Assembly (NCBI RefSeq): GCF_019218635.1
Contig: NZ_JAHUZB010000001.1
Location: 62,001 to 126,000 of the forward strand
Direction of reading: 5' to 3'
Length of the DNA stretch: 64,000 nucleotides
Source of the DNA: Enterococcus alishanensis
GTDB taxonomy: Bacteria; Bacillota; Bacilli; Lactobacillales; Enterococcaceae
The notes below the pieces were generated by a model, which was not told the origin of the DNA, made no database searches, and saw nothing but the letters and a program-made list of their open reading frames with translations. Position numbers and translations under genes: made by a program. Below, in pieces: positions 8,693 to 18,200 of this stretch. How positions within the stretch are numbered: the stretch's first letter is position 1; the number at the start of each line of letters is the position of its first letter.

Positions 8693-9331
8693 TTATTCTT
8701 CGATTAGTTGTTCGGAATAACTGGTTTCTCCTGCAACAAAAGTCGCTTGACCGCTTAATAAATCGGTGACTTGGGCTTCGAAATTGGCGACCTGATCTTC
8801 ATCAACAAAGCATATCGCAGTGACCTCATGGGTAAACAAGGTATCTTTTACTACAATTTTTTGGGTCTCCAGAAATTTTTCGAGTTTCCCCCAATGATTG
8901 TAAGGAATCGTCACTGAAATTTCTTGTTGCAGACGGCCTTCAACGATGCCAGTCTCGGCGATGCTATTAGCGACAGCTCCAGAATAAGCGCGAATCAAAC
9001 CGCCGGCACCTAGTTTTGTGCCACCAAAATAGCGAGTAACAACAGCACAAACATTAATTAAAGTATTTTTTTTTAAGACTTCCAACATTGGAACACCAGC
9101 GGTTCCGCTAGGCTCACCATCATCAGAGCTGCGTTGAATCTCGTTTTGCTCGCCTAAAACGAAGGCACTGCAATTGTGATTGGCTTTCCAATGTTCCTTT
9201 TTAATTTGATTGATAAATTCTTTGGCTTCTGCTTCAGAAGTGATCCGTTTTAAATGGCAAATAAAGCGAGATTTTTTGATCTCCGTTTCATGAATACTGT
9301 CTGATTGAATCGTTCGATAAGTAGCTAACAT
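8693..9331 (-). CDS. yvyE: YigZ/IMPACT family protein (YvyE-like)
   Basis: 212 residues. It contains the family hallmark RSSDDGEPSGTAGVPML in the N-terminal UPF0029 domain (about 20-125) and VVTRYFGGTKLGAGGLIRAY, followed by a small ferredoxin-like C-terminal domain. Related to eukaryotic IMPACT, which modulates translation control; the bacterial role is unsettled. Position next to comFA is common in Firmicutes, where yvyE lies near the com locus. Confidence 0.9.
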   Translation of the reverse strand: MLATYRTIQSDSIHETEIKKSRFICHLKRITSEAEAKEFINQIKKEHWKANHNCSAFVLGEQNEIQRSSDDGEPSGTAGVPMLEVLKKNTLINVCAVVTRYFGGTKLGAGGLIRAYSGAVANSIAETGIVEGRLQQEISVTIPYNHWGKLEKFLETQKIVVKDTLFTHEVTAICFVDEDQVANFEAQVTDLLSGQATFVAGETSYSEQLIEE

Positions 9332-9368
9332 CGTTTCACCTCATTGTTAGGATAGGAGTAGATGGCAC

Positions 9369-9650
9369 ATGGCACAAACTAAAAAATATGACGTAATCAC
9401 CCATTATTTAAAAACCAACGGTGGCTCACAAGTGACCTTGACTTTTACTCAGATTGACGAGCTATTGTTTCCCAGCTCTGGCTTACCTAAGACGGCACGA
9501 ACAGAAAAAGATTGGTGGGCCAATGATTATCGTCATCCCGAAAAAGGCGCCTACGGTTGGCTGAATGCCAGTTATGAAGTCGTTTCTATAAACTTAGCAA
9601 AAGAATTCATTGTTTTCAATAAATTAGTCAAATCCAGTTGGTTGATATAA
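9369..9650 (+). CDS. DUF7662-like small protein
   Basis: 93 residues, soluble. It has the pattern KYDVITHYLKTN…VTLTFTQIDELL…LPKTAR…WWAND…GWLNASYEVVSINLAKEFIVF. I recognise this as the small domain recently catalogued as DUF7662, found alone or with mobile and defence-like genes; function unknown. ATG 9369 follows AGGATAGGAG at about 9351-9360. It has its own terminator and lies between divergent yvyE and comFA, an unusual place for an extra gene in this otherwise conserved stretch. Confidence 0.65.
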   Translation: MAQTKKYDVITHYLKTNGGSQVTLTFTQIDELLFPSSGLPKTARTEKDWWANDYRHPEKGAYGWLNASYEVVSINLAKEFIVFNKLVKSSWLI

Positions 9651-9683
9651 ACATGCATGAAAAAATATTTCGTTGATTTTAGT

Positions 9684-9714
9684 GACTGCGTCAAAATGAC
9701 GTGGTCTTTTTTTT
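9684..9714 (+). terminator. Terminator after the DUF7662-like gene
   Basis: GACTGCGTCA/TGACGTGGTC stem with an AAA loop, then eight T. Confidence 0.85.
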
Positions 9715-9741
9715 ACGTATTTATTTAATGAGGTGAACAAA

Positions 9742-11043
9742 ATGTGGGGTCAGTATTTAGCATTGGAAGAATGGCAAACTTTTTATCCGAAAGTCTCACT
9801 GGAACAGGCGCATCAACTGCCAGCGATGAATCAGATTTCAGTTGATTCTTATCGATGTAACCGTTGCGGCTCCATTTGTCAGAAACAAGTACCAGCGGGC
9901 TTTTTTTATTGTTATCAGTGCATAACTTTAGGGCGAATGACCAGCCAAAAAGATCTTTATTTTTTTCCTGTTCCTGAAAAAAAGCCACGAGAAATTTTTT
10001 TAAACTGGGATAAAACTCTGTCGATAAGTCAACAAGAAATAGCGGATCAATTACAAGCAGACCAAAAAAAAGGCGCATCCTTTTTACTGTGGGCAGTAAC
10101 AGGAGCAGGCAAAACCGAAATGTTGTTTCAACTGATTCAAAGAAATCTAGCCGTCGGCAACCGAGTTTGTTTAACAAGTCCGCGTGTGGATGTCTGTAAT
10201 GAGCTCCATCTACGAATGCTTCAGGCTTTTCCTCAAGAAGAAATTAATTTATATCATGGACAAAAAAGAATCGAAGGCGCGGGTCAATTCGTTATTTGTA
10301 CCGTCCATCAATTGTTACGTTACCGAGATTATTTCGATTTGATGATAGTCGATGAAGTAGATGCTTTTCCCTATGCGAATAATCCTTTATTGCAAGCAAC
10401 GGTCGAAAAAGCACAAGTTAGATCTGGCAAGCGGGTCTATTTAAGTGCCACACCGAATGCTGAATTGAAAAAAGCCGTTGATTTTTGCTATCGCTTGCCT
10501 GCGCGATTTCATCGTCGTCCATTACCGGTTCCAGAAATTTTACTTGCTGTTACTTTAGCAAAAAAAATGTATCGTGGGCGGTTGTCGCAAAAAGTTTTAA
10601 GCCGATTATTGGCGCTGTTGGGAAAAAATGATGTCTTGTTGTTTTGTCCTAGTGTCAGCAGCTTATTAGCCGTTGCACAATTCTTACAAAAGGAATTTCC
10701 AGATTGTCAAATGACCACCGTTCATGCACAAGATCAAGAGCGGGCAATGAAAGTAGACGGGATGCGCCAAGCAAAATATCAACTGCTGTTAACGACTACG
10801 ATTTTAGAACGGGGAGTCACCTTTGAAAAAGTCTCCGTCGTTGTCTTAGAAGCCAGCCATCGGGTATTTAATCAAGCTGCTTTGGTGCAAATTGCTGGAC
10901 GGGCAGATCGTAAAGGGGATTTTCATGAGGCAGAGGTTGTGTTTGTTACTAGCGAAATGACTCTGACGATAAAAAAAGCATTGGCAGAAATTAAAGAAAA
11001 TAATCAATTGGCTTTTACACGAGGACTGTTAAATGAAATGTAG
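9742..11043 (+). CDS. comFA: ComFA DNA helicase/translocase for competence
   Basis: 433 residues. Superfamily 2 ATPase that helps pull single-stranded DNA into the cell during transformation. An N-terminal zinc finger (CNRCGSIC … CYQC) precedes Walker A AVTGAGKTE near residue 120, the DEVDAF Walker B box near 203, motif III YLSATP and a C-terminal helicase domain (TTTILERGVTFEKV, QIAGRADR). A GTG at 9733 is in frame but GAGGTG there serves as ribosome binding site for ATG 9742. comFC overlaps its 3' end by 11 nt. Intact, with no frameshift. Confidence 0.95.
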   Translation: MWGQYLALEEWQTFYPKVSLEQAHQLPAMNQISVDSYRCNRCGSICQKQVPAGFFYCYQCITLGRMTSQKDLYFFPVPEKKPREIFLNWDKTLSISQQEIADQLQADQKKGASFLLWAVTGAGKTEMLFQLIQRNLAVGNRVCLTSPRVDVCNELHLRMLQAFPQEEINLYHGQKRIEGAGQFVICTVHQLLRYRDYFDLMIVDEVDAFPYANNPLLQATVEKAQVRSGKRVYLSATPNAELKKAVDFCYRLPARFHRRPLPVPEILLAVTLAKKMYRGRLSQKVLSRLLALLGKNDVLLFCPSVSSLLAVAQFLQKEFPDCQMTTVHAQDQERAMKVDGMRQAKYQLLLTTTILERGVTFEKVSVVVLEASHRVFNQAALVQIAGRADRKGDFHEAEVVFVTSEMTLTIKKALAEIKENNQLAFTRGLLNEM

Positions 11044-11701
11044 CTGCTGCCATGAGGAATATTGTGAGACTTTGACCTTAATAGATTTTTTTAGTTCATT
11101 TAGGGGACGCTGTTTTCGTTGTCAGCAATTGTTTCGACCAATTAAAAATCGTCAATGCTGCCTTGGTTGTGGTCGAGAAACTTCCGAAAAAATTTGTAAA
11201 GACTGTCAACAATGGCAAGCACAATTAGGCTTTTTAATTGGAAATCGAGCATTGTTTCATTATGATGACGGTTTTGCCCAGTGGATTGAAGATTATAAAT
11301 ATAAAGGTGATTATCGTTTGAAAAGTGCCTTTGCTAGAGAAATTCATTACCAGTTGAAACAGGTCAAACAGACCATCATCTGTCCTTTGCCAATCAGTCC
11401 CGAACGTTTTGAATCAAGAGGGTTTAATCAAGTGAGTGGCTGTCTCGCAGCAGCAAAAATAGACTATCAAGAATTGTTACTGCGGCCAACCAATGATTTG
11501 CCGCAAGCCAATAAAAAACGATTAGCTCGGTTAAAATTACCACAACCCTTTGTTATGAGAGTTTCCTCAGAAAAAATAAAAAACAAAAAAATTATTCTCA
11601 TCGATGATGTCTATACTACCGGCAGAACCCTGTATCATGGGGCGGAATTATTACTGAAAAACGGTGCAAAAAGCGTGACAAGTTTCACTTTCGCTCGCTA
11701 G
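11033..11701 (+). CDS. comFC: ComFC phosphoribosyltransferase-like competence protein
   Basis: 222 residues. An N-terminal cysteine-rich zinc-ribbon region (CSCC…C…CFRC…CCLGCG…CKDC) is followed by a phosphoribosyltransferase fold with the PRPP-binding signature IILIDDVYTTGRT near the C-terminus. It acts with ComFA in DNA uptake. Translation is coupled: ATG 11033 lies inside the end of comFA. Full length for the family. Confidence 0.94.
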   Translation: MKCSCCHEEYCETLTLIDFFSSFRGRCFRCQQLFRPIKNRQCCLGCGRETSEKICKDCQQWQAQLGFLIGNRALFHYDDGFAQWIEDYKYKGDYRLKSAFAREIHYQLKQVKQTIICPLPISPERFESRGFNQVSGCLAAAKIDYQELLLRPTNDLPQANKKRLARLKLPQPFVMRVSSEKIKNKKIILIDDVYTTGRTLYHGAELLLKNGAKSVTSFTFAR

Positions 11702-11740
11702 GAAAAGGGTTACATTTATTGAATTTTGTTAGCGATTCAC

Positions 11741-11769
11741 TTTCCAAAGAGATTAGAATTAGGTATAAT
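11741..11769 (+). promoter_or_regulatory. hpf promoter
   Basis: TTTCCA (11741-11746), 17-bp spacer, consensus TATAAT (11764-11769), about 70 nt before hpf. Confidence 0.7.
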
Positions 11770-11841
11770 GAAATTAAGAAGAGATGGAAAGAGTGGTCCT
11801 TTCCGAAATCTTCAGTTGGTTAGATGAAAGGGGCAATTTGT

Positions 11842-12390
11842 ATGTTTAGATATAACGTTCGAGGAGAAAACATCGAAGTTACTGAAGCAATCCGTGACTA
11901 TGTAGAAAAAAAAGTAGGTAAATTAGAACGCTACTTTACTGATGTGCCGGATGCAACAGCGCATGTAAACTTGAAGGTTTACACTGAAAAAACTGCAAAA
12001 GTAGAAGTGACAATCCCACTTCCATACTTAGTGCTTCGTGCCGAAGAAACTTCACCAGATTTATATGCAAGTATTGATTTGGTTGTGGATAAATTAGAAC
12101 GTCAAATCCGCAAGTTCAAAACAAAAATTAACCGCAAAGCACGAGAAACATCATTACCAGATCGCGAAGTTGCTGTTTTGATGGAAGAAGAAACTGACGA
12201 TGCTGAATTAGAAATCGTTCGTACAAAACGACTTTCTTTAAAACCAATGGGTAGCGAAGAAGCCGTATTACAAATGAATATGTTAGGTCATAACTTCTTT
12301 ATCTTTGAAGATGCTGAAACAAATGGCACTAGCATCGTATACCGTCGTAAAGATGGCAAATACGGATTAATTGAAACAGATGTAGACTAA
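11842..12390 (+). CDS. hpf: Long-form ribosome hibernation promoting factor
   Basis: 182 residues. It binds the 30S decoding region and dimerises ribosomes into 100S particles in stationary phase. The N-terminal S30AE domain spans about 1-100 and the C-terminal dimerisation domain about 125-182 ([25 protein letters not shown]). The frame opens at 11824, but ATG 11842 follows AAAGGGG with an 8-nt gap and [16 protein letters not shown] is the standard start. It has its own promoter and terminator between com genes and secA, the usual Firmicute position. Confidence 0.96.
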   Translation: MFRYNVRGENIEVTEAIRDYVEKKVGKLERYFTDVPDATAHVNLKVYTEKTAKVEVTIPLPYLVLRAEETSPDLYASIDLVVDKLERQIRKFKTKINRKARETSLPDREVAVLMEEETDDAELEIVRTKRLSLKPMGSEEAVLQMNMLGHNFFIFEDAETNGTSIVYRRKDGKYGLIETDVD

Positions 12391-12397
12391 AAAATTG

Positions 12398-12440
12398 GGC
12401 CTGTTAGAAAATCTTTTGATTTTTTGACAGGTCTTTTTTT
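12398..12440 (+). terminator. hpf terminator
   Basis: Long stem GGCCTGTTAGAAAATC paired with GATTTTTTGACAGGTC around a TTTT loop, followed by T7. Confidence 0.88.
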
Positions 12441-12502
12441 ATTTTCAAGAAAAAATCCTTAGTATTTCTAAAAGATAGCTGATTTTATGAATCAAAAGTT
12501 TC

Positions 12503-12553
12503 TTTTCAAGGGAACTAATGATAGAATATACTAGCGAGTTTATACGTATAAAC
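12503..12553 (+). promoter_or_regulatory. secA promoter and 16-bp palindrome in the leader
   Basis: A probable promoter is TTTTCA (12503-12508), 18-bp spacer, TATACT (12527-12532). Immediately downstream, at the expected transcription start, is the perfect 16-bp palindrome GTTTATACGTATAAAC (12538-12553), 28 nt before the start codon. It could be an operator or an RNA hairpin; it has no T tail. Confidence 0.55.
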
Positions 12554-12581
12554 GAATGAGGCTAAAGGAGTACTGTAAAAA

Positions 12582-15146
12582 ATGGCGAACGTGCTTAAAA
12601 GATTAATCGAAAATGATAAAAAAGAATTAAAACGTTTAGATGGCATTGCAAACAAGATTGAAGAATTTTCCGAAGACATGGCAAAATTATCAGATGAACA
12701 ACTGCGAGGAAAAACTGACGAATTCAAACAACGCTATCAAGCGGGAGAAACTTTAGATGAGTTATTACCCGAAGCTTTTGCGACAGTTCGTGAAGCAGCA
12801 AAACGCGTTTTAGGCTTATACCCTTACCACGTCCAATTAATGGGTGGGATCGTATTGCATGATGGCAATATCCCTGAAATGAAAACAGGTGAAGGTAAGA
12901 CTTTAACAGCGACTATGCCAGTTTATTTAAATGCGATCACTGGTCAAGGGGTTCACGTAGTTACCGTGAATGAATATTTAGCAACCCGTGACTCAACTGA
13001 GATGGGTGAACTGTATAATTTCTTAGGTTTAACAGTTGGTTTAAATATTAACTCTAAGAGCAGTGATGAAAAGCGTGAAGCTTACAACTGTGATATTACT
13101 TATAGTACCAATAATGAATTAGGCTTTGACTACTTGCGGGACAACATGGTAGTTTACCGTAACCAAATGGTACAACGGCCATTAAATTATGCCATCGTTG
13201 ATGAAACCGACTCAATCTTAATCGATGAAGCTCGGACACCATTGATTATTTCTGGTGCAGCTGAAAAATCAACAGCGCTATACAATCGGACAGATAACTT
13301 TGTCAAACGATTGGTAGAAGAAGATGATTATAAGATCGATGTCCAATCAAAAACAATTGGCTTAACGGAACAAGGAATTGCCAAAGCTGAAAAGAATTTT
13401 AACTTAGAAAACTTATATGATATCGAAAATACTGCCTTGACTCACCATATGGATCAGGCTTTACGGGCAAACTACATTATGTTGCGAGACATTGATTATG
13501 TGGTTCAAGAAGGCAAAGTTTTAATCGTTGACCAATTTACTGGTCGGATCATGGATGGTCGTCGTTATTCTGACGGTTTACACCAAGCGATTGAAGCCAA
13601 AGAAGGCGTGGAAATTGAAGATGAAACCAAAACGATGGCGACCATCACTTTCCAGAACTACTTCCGGATGTACAAGAAATTATCTGGGATGACCGGTACA
13701 GCGAAAACCGAAGAAGAAGAATTCCGTGAAATTTATAATATCGAAGTTATTCAAATCCCAACCAACAAACCAGTTATTCGGGAAGACCATCCAGATTTAC
13801 TTTACCCAACTTTGGAAAGTAAATTTCATGCTGTGGTACAAGATATCAAAGAACGCCACCGCAAAGGTCAACCATTACTAGTCGGTACTGTTGCCGTTGA
13901 AACTTCTGAATTACTTTCTAACATGTTAAATGAAGATGGCATTCCTCATGAAGTGTTAAATGCGAAGAATCACTTTAAAGAAGCTGAAATTATTATGAAT
14001 GCTGGTCAAAAAGGCGCGGTAACCATCGCTACCAATATGGCTGGTCGGGGAACCGATATTAAATTAGGCTTAGGTGTTATCGAAGTTGGCGGTTTAGCCG
14101 TTATTGGTACTGAACGTCACGAATCACGCCGGATTGATAATCAGCTACGTGGACGTTCTGGTCGTCAAGGTGACCCAGGGGTTTCACAATTTTATCTATC
14201 ATTGGAAGATGACTTGATGAAACGTTTTGGTTCAGAACGAATCAAAGCTTTCTTAGATCGCTTAAATGTTGAAGATGAAGATGCAGTTATTCAAAGTAAA
14301 ATGTTAACTCGTCAAGTTGAATCAGCACAAAAACGGGTAGAAGGTAATAACTACGATACACGTAAAAATGTCTTGCAATACGATGATGTAATGCGGGAAC
14401 AACGGGAAGTTATTTACAAACAAAGACAAGATGTCATTATGGCGGAACAAGATTTATCGCCACAATTATTAAATATGGTTCGCCGTTCAATCTCACGGGT
14501 AGTTGATGGACATACCCAAGGGGAACAAAAAGATTGGAATCTTGAAGGAATTAAAGATTTTGCTGGTAATGCGTTAGTCCATGAAGACAAGATTGCCGTT
14601 AGTGACTTAGAAGGTAAGAAACCTCAAGAAATCAAAGATTACTTGTTGGAACGAGCAAAAGAAATTTTTGATATGAAAGTCGAACAGCTACAAAGTCCAG
14701 AACAATTATTGGAATTTCAAAAAGTAGTTATTCTACGAGTTGTAGATACTAAATGGACGGATCACATCGATGCGATGGATCAATTACGTCAATCAGTTGG
14801 TTTGCGGGCATATGGTCAAAATAATCCATTGGTTGAATATCAAACAGAAGGCTACAAAATGTTTGAAGACATGGTCGGCGCGATTGAATATGAAGTAACT
14901 CGTTTATTCATGAAAGCTGAAATCCGCCAAAATGTCCAACGGGAACAAGTCGGTGAAACCCAAGAAACGCATCCAGTTGAAGCAGACGGTGATCAAGTAC
15001 CACCTGCAAACAGCCAAACGCGTGGCGTGCCACCAACAAATCTAACACCAGAAATGATTGAACAATTCAAACATGCTGGCAGAAATGATCCATGTCCTTG
15101 CGGCAGCGGTAAAAAATTCAAAAATTGCCACGGCAAAGAAGTATAA
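12582..15146 (+). CDS. secA: Preprotein translocase ATPase SecA
   Basis: 854 residues. Motor ATPase that drives unfolded preproteins through SecYEG at the membrane. It shows Walker [15 protein letters not shown], the [11 protein letters not shown] box, NMAGRGTDI of the second nucleotide-binding fold and [12 protein letters not shown]. The C-terminal zinc-binding motif [14 protein letters not shown] is intact. ATG 12582 follows AAAGGAG. It is full length. The promoter region carries a 16-bp palindrome, and prfB follows. Confidence 0.98.
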   Translation: MANVLKRLIENDKKELKRLDGIANKIEEFSEDMAKLSDEQLRGKTDEFKQRYQAGETLDELLPEAFATVREAAKRVLGLYPYHVQLMGGIVLHDGNIPEMKTGEGKTLTATMPVYLNAITGQGVHVVTVNEYLATRDSTEMGELYNFLGLTVGLNINSKSSDEKREAYNCDITYSTNNELGFDYLRDNMVVYRNQMVQRPLNYAIVDETDSILIDEARTPLIISGAAEKSTALYNRTDNFVKRLVEEDDYKIDVQSKTIGLTEQGIAKAEKNFNLENLYDIENTALTHHMDQALRANYIMLRDIDYVVQEGKVLIVDQFTGRIMDGRRYSDGLHQAIEAKEGVEIEDETKTMATITFQNYFRMYKKLSGMTGTAKTEEEEFREIYNIEVIQIPTNKPVIREDHPDLLYPTLESKFHAVVQDIKERHRKGQPLLVGTVAVETSELLSNMLNEDGIPHEVLNAKNHFKEAEIIMNAGQKGAVTIATNMAGRGTDIKLGLGVIEVGGLAVIGTERHESRRIDNQLRGRSGRQGDPGVSQFYLSLEDDLMKRFGSERIKAFLDRLNVEDEDAVIQSKMLTRQVESAQKRVEGNNYDTRKNVLQYDDVMREQREVIYKQRQDVIMAEQDLSPQLLNMVRRSISRVVDGHTQGEQKDWNLEGIKDFAGNALVHEDKIAVSDLEGKKPQEIKDYLLERAKEIFDMKVEQLQSPEQLLEFQKVVILRVVDTKWTDHIDAMDQLRQSVGLRAYGQNNPLVEYQTEGYKMFEDMVGAIEYEVTRLFMKAEIRQNVQREQVGETQETHPVEADGDQVPPANSQTRGVPPTNLTPEMIEQFKHAGRNDPCPCGSGKKFKNCHGKEV

Positions 15147-15160
15147 GCTAAAGAAGCTCT

Positions 15161-15203
15161 AGAACCCGGCGCACTGTGAATAACGGTGTTCCGGTTCTTT
15201 TTT
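15161..15203 (+). terminator. Putative secA terminator
   Basis: Imperfect stem beginning AGAACC and ending GGTTCT (15161-15198), followed by six T, only 20 nt before the prfB start. Mismatches in the stem suggest partial read-through into prfB, which has no obvious separate promoter. Confidence 0.65.
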
Positions 15204-15222
15204 AAAGAAAGAAGGAAACCTT

Positions 15223-16336
15223 TTGGAAAATGCAGAAATTCGTAACATGCTTGACCAACTGCAGGAACAAGTAGTCAGCTTTAGGGGGTCCCTTTGACCT
15301 CGATCAGCTAGAAGAAGCAATTGCTGAAGCGGAACAAAAGATGTCTGAACCAGATTTTTGGGATGATCAAGAATCAGCCCAAACCTTAATCAATCAAAAT
15401 AATTCCGATAAAGCTACCTACGACCAATTCACTCATTTGAGTGAGGAAGTAGAAGAATTAAATCTAATGATGGACATGCAGCAGGAAGAATTTGATCCTT
15501 TGATGCAGACTGAATTAGAAGAACGGCTAAAAGAAATCAACAGCCAAGTGGCAAGTTTTGAATTGGCGCTCTTATTGGATGGTCCCTATGACAAAAACAA
15601 TGCTATTATCGAAATTCATCCTGGTGCTGGTGGTACCGAGTCGCAAGATTGGGGTTCGATGCTACTAAGAATGTATACTCGCTGGGCAGAGCAACATCAA
15701 TTTTCTGTTGAAACGATTGATTATCAAGCGGGCGATGAAGCTGGAATTAAAAGTGTGACTTTAATGATTAAAGGTCTTAATGCATACGGCTACTTGCGAT
15801 CTGAAAAAGGCGTTCACCGCTTGGTACGAATTTCTCCATTTGATTCGGCTAACCGTCGCCATACTTCTTTTTGTTCTTTAGATGTCATGCCAGAGCTGGA
15901 TGATAATATTGATATTGAAATTAATCCAGATGATTTAAAGGTGGATGTATATCGGGCAAGTGGTGCTGGTGGTCAGCATATTAATAAGACTTCTTCGGCA
16001 GTACGGATTACTCATTTACCCACTGGAACAGTCGTGGCTAGCCAAGCCCAACGTTCCCAATTTCATAACCGTGAAACAGCTATGAATATGTTAAAGGCAA
16101 AACTGTATCAGTTAGAATTAGAGAAAAAAGAACAAGAAGCGGCGGCTTTACGTGGAGATCAAATGGACATCGGTTGGGGTTCACAAATTCGTTCTTATGT
16201 CTTCCATCCTTATTCAATGGTGAAAGATCACCGAACCAATTATGAAACCGGAAATGTTCAAGCAGTGATGGACGGAGACCTAGATCCATTCATTGATGCC
16301 TACTTAAAATGGCACTTAGCTCAAGGCAACAATTAA
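15223..16336 (+). CDS. prfB: Peptide chain release factor 2 with programmed +1 frameshift
   Basis: RF2 releases peptides at UGA and UAA. The gene is split over two frames. Codons from TTG 15223 run 24 codons ([10 protein letters not shown]…FRGSL) to in-frame TGA at 15295-15297. The internal Shine-Dalgarno AGGGGG (15283-15288) and slippery CTT TGA C are exactly the known RF2 autoregulatory frameshift. After skipping T15295, reading continues GAC CTC GAT to the stop at 16336, giving about 370 residues. The GGQ catalytic motif (GAGGQHINK) and the RF2 stop-recognition region are present. The start is a rare TTG supported by GAAGGA at 15211-15216; no in-frame ATG is near. Confidence 0.95.
15283..15298 (+). 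promoter_or_regulatory. prfB programmed frameshift site
   Basis: AGGGGG stimulator, 3-nt spacer, then CTT TGA C. When RF2 is scarce the ribosome pauses at TGA and slips +1, so RF2 controls its own synthesis. Confidence 0.95.
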
Positions 16337-16384
16337 AAATGAAATGAAAATGTAACCTTATGAAAGCCACTTGCAATGTTAGCG

Positions 16385-16393
16385 TGTTATAAT
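16385..16393 (+). promoter_or_regulatory. ftsEX promoter (extended -10)
   Basis: TGTTATAAT, a TGn-extended -10 box, with no good -35 element; start codon of ftsE is about 37 nt downstream. Confidence 0.6.
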
Positions 16394-16429
16394 AGCAAAG
16401 AATTTTATAGAGAATTTGGAGAGATAACC

Positions 16430-17119
16430 ATGATTGAAATGCAGGATGTAGTAAAGAAATATCCTAATAAAACAACCGCTGTTCGTGGTATTTCAGTAAA
16501 CATCGACCGCGGTGAATTTGTTTATGTTGTCGGTCCTTCTGGTAGTGGGAAATCAACTTTTATCAAATTGATGTATCGTGAAGAAAAAGCTACTTCTGGT
16601 AATAAATTAGAAGTTGCTGGTCATAATTTATTGAAAATCAAAAACAAAGAAGTCCCTTATTTGCGCCGCGATGTCGGTGTCGTTTTCCAAGATTTTAAAT
16701 TGTTGCCTCGTAAGACAGTCTACGAAAATGTCGCTTATGCCATGCAAGTTATTGGTCGTAAACCGCGAGATATCAAAAAACGAGTGATGGAAGTGCTAGA
16801 CTTAGTTGGCTTAAAACACAAAGTCCGAGTTTTTCCTAATCAACTATCTGGTGGGGAACAACAACGGGTGTCGATTGCCCGAGCAATTGTGAACACGCCT
16901 AAAGTTTTAATCGCTGATGAACCAACTGGTAACTTAGATCCTGATACTTCTTGGGAAATTATGAAATTGTTAGATCGTATTAATCAACAAGGCACGACAA
17001 TCGTTATGGCAACCCATAATAAAACCATCGTAGATACGATGCGTCATCGGGTTATTGGTATTGAAAATGGCTTGATTGTACGTGACGAAGCGGAAGGAGA
17101 ATACGAGTTTGATGATTAG
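16430..17119 (+). CDS. ftsE: Cell division ATP-binding protein FtsE
   Basis: 229 residues. ABC ATPase partner of FtsX; together they act at the membrane to control peptidoglycan hydrolases during division or elongation. Motifs: Walker [10 protein letters not shown], signature [16 protein letters not shown], Walker [13 protein letters not shown], switch ATHNKTIVD. The open frame extends to 16376, but ATG 16430 with GGAGAG 5-6 nt upstream gives the standard start [12 protein letters not shown]. Its end overlaps ftsX by 8 nt. Confidence 0.96.
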   Translation: MIEMQDVVKKYPNKTTAVRGISVNIDRGEFVYVVGPSGSGKSTFIKLMYREEKATSGNKLEVAGHNLLKIKNKEVPYLRRDVGVVFQDFKLLPRKTVYENVAYAMQVIGRKPRDIKKRVMEVLDLVGLKHKVRVFPNQLSGGEQQRVSIARAIVNTPKVLIADEPTGNLDPDTSWEIMKLLDRINQQGTTIVMATHNKTIVDTMRHRVIGIENGLIVRDEAEGEYEFDD

Positions 17120-17996
17120 AAATTTTTTCCGACATTGGTGGGAAAGTATTAAGAATATTAAACGCAATGGTTGGATGACGATTGCTTCTGTTTCAGCAGT
17201 TACCATTACTTTAACCTTAGCAGGTGTCTTTTTAGCAGTTATCTTAAATGCAGCCAAACTGGCACAAGATGCAGAAGGCGATGTTGATGTAACAGTATTT
17301 GTTGACGTTGAAACCAGTAAGGATGATCGTGATGAGCTAGCCAGCCAATTACGTGATTTAAATCATGTAGACAAAGTAACCTTCTCTAGTAAAGAAGACC
17401 AGCTAGAAAATATCAAGAAACAATATGGTGATGCTTGGAGCCTATTCAGTGGCGATGACAACCCATTATTTGATGTATATGTGGTACAAACAACCGATGC
17501 CGAATATGTGCGCTCAGTTGCCAATGATGCAGGTGATTTAGCCAATGTCTATCGAGCCGATTATGGCGGTGCCTCGGCAGATCAATTAATTCGTATCGCA
17601 AGAGTCGTGCGAACGTGGGGCTTAGGAGCAGCATTATTGCTGGTCTTTGTAGCAGTCTTCCTGATTTCCAACACGATTCGAATTACGATTTTATCCCGTA
17701 AACAAGAAATTCAAATTATGCGTTTAGTAGGGGCTAAAAATGGTTACATCCGTTGGCCATTCTTCTTAGAAGGTGGTTGGATTGGCTTAATCGGTGCCAT
17801 TATCCCAGTTCTGATTGTCACTTATGGTTACGAACAAGTCTATCAATTAGCTGCTCAATACTTGGTGCAATCTGGTTTAGATTTATTGCGACCAAGTCAG
17901 ATTGTCTGGCAGTTAGATGTCGCGATGGTAGCGACAGGCTATTTGATTGGTTCATTAGGCTCAGTGATGTCGATGCGCCGTTTCTTAAAAATATAA
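17112..17996 (+). CDS. ftsX: Cell division membrane protein FtsX
   Basis: 294 residues. Four predicted membrane segments: one near residues 25-45, then an extracellular loop rich in acidic residues, then three in the C-terminal half (VRTWGLGAALLLVFVAVF…; WPFFLEGGWIGLIGAIIPV…; C-terminal segment). Transmits FtsE ATPase activity to extracellular cell-wall hydrolases. ATG 17112 lies inside the end of ftsE and follows GGAGAATACGAG, so translation is coupled; the in-frame codons upstream belong to the ftsE overlap. A terminator follows. Confidence 0.94.
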   Translation: MIRNFFRHWWESIKNIKRNGWMTIASVSAVTITLTLAGVFLAVILNAAKLAQDAEGDVDVTVFVDVETSKDDRDELASQLRDLNHVDKVTFSSKEDQLENIKKQYGDAWSLFSGDDNPLFDVYVVQTTDAEYVRSVANDAGDLANVYRADYGGASADQLIRIARVVRTWGLGAALLLVFVAVFLISNTIRITILSRKQEIQIMRLVGAKNGYIRWPFFLEGGWIGLIGAIIPVLIVTYGYEQVYQLAAQYLVQSGLDLLRPSQIVWQLDVAMVATGYLIGSLGSVMSMRRFLKI

Positions 17997-18003
17997 AAGT
18001 TTT

Positions 18004-18034
18004 AGACTGGAATCTTTTGTTCCAGTCTTTTTTT
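18004..18034 (+). terminator. ftsEX terminator
   Basis: AGACTGGAA/TTCCAGTCT stem and T run. Confidence 0.9.
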
Positions 18035-18077
18035 GTAAGAAATGCTGGTGTAAATTGTAAGAATTTTTTTACAGAGC

Positions 18078-18106
18078 TTGCCTTTAAAAAAATCTAGGAC
18101 TAAAAT
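18078..18106 (+). promoter_or_regulatory. Promoter of the SMR exporter gene
   Basis: TTGCCT (18078-18083), 17-bp spacer, TAAAAT (18101-18106). It gives an untranslated leader of about 100 nt containing two hairpins. Confidence 0.7.
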
Positions 18107-18122
18107 AGCTAAGTAAATAAAA

Positions 18123-18200
18123 AACTGCTACCGAGTAGTTAAGAGAGTGCCAATTTCGTTAGGTCGATGAAGAAATTGGTGGCTCTCTTTTTGTATTTTT
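18123..18200 (+). promoter_or_regulatory. Two-hairpin leader with intrinsic terminator; candidate guanidine-type riboswitch
   Basis: Hairpin 1 (18123-18140) is AACTGCT/AGTAGTT closing the tetraloop ACCG. Hairpin 2 (18142-18188) is a long stem GAGAG…CCAATTTC paired with GAAATTGG…CTCTC with a 14-nt loop containing AGGTCGAT, followed by TTTTT. The loop bases ACC and GGT could pair. A terminator placed between promoter and ribosome binding site indicates attenuation control. The downstream gene is a Gdx-like exporter, and guanidine riboswitches commonly control such genes; the two-hairpin, kissing-loop, terminator layout recalls guanidine class IV as I remember it. The class is not proven. Confidence 0.5.

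Noticed and set aside
9715-9741. Late-competence promoter box before comFA
   Set aside because: TTTACGTATT is near the T run of a terminator and does not match the TACGAATA com box known from streptococci.
15223-15297. prfB as a pseudogene with an early stop
   Set aside because: The stop is the conserved programmed frameshift site with its internal Shine-Dalgarno.
17753-18097. 114-codon frame overlapping the end of ftsX
   Set aside because: It lies in a shifted frame within ftsX and crosses the ftsX terminator; no ribosome binding site and no recognisable protein.
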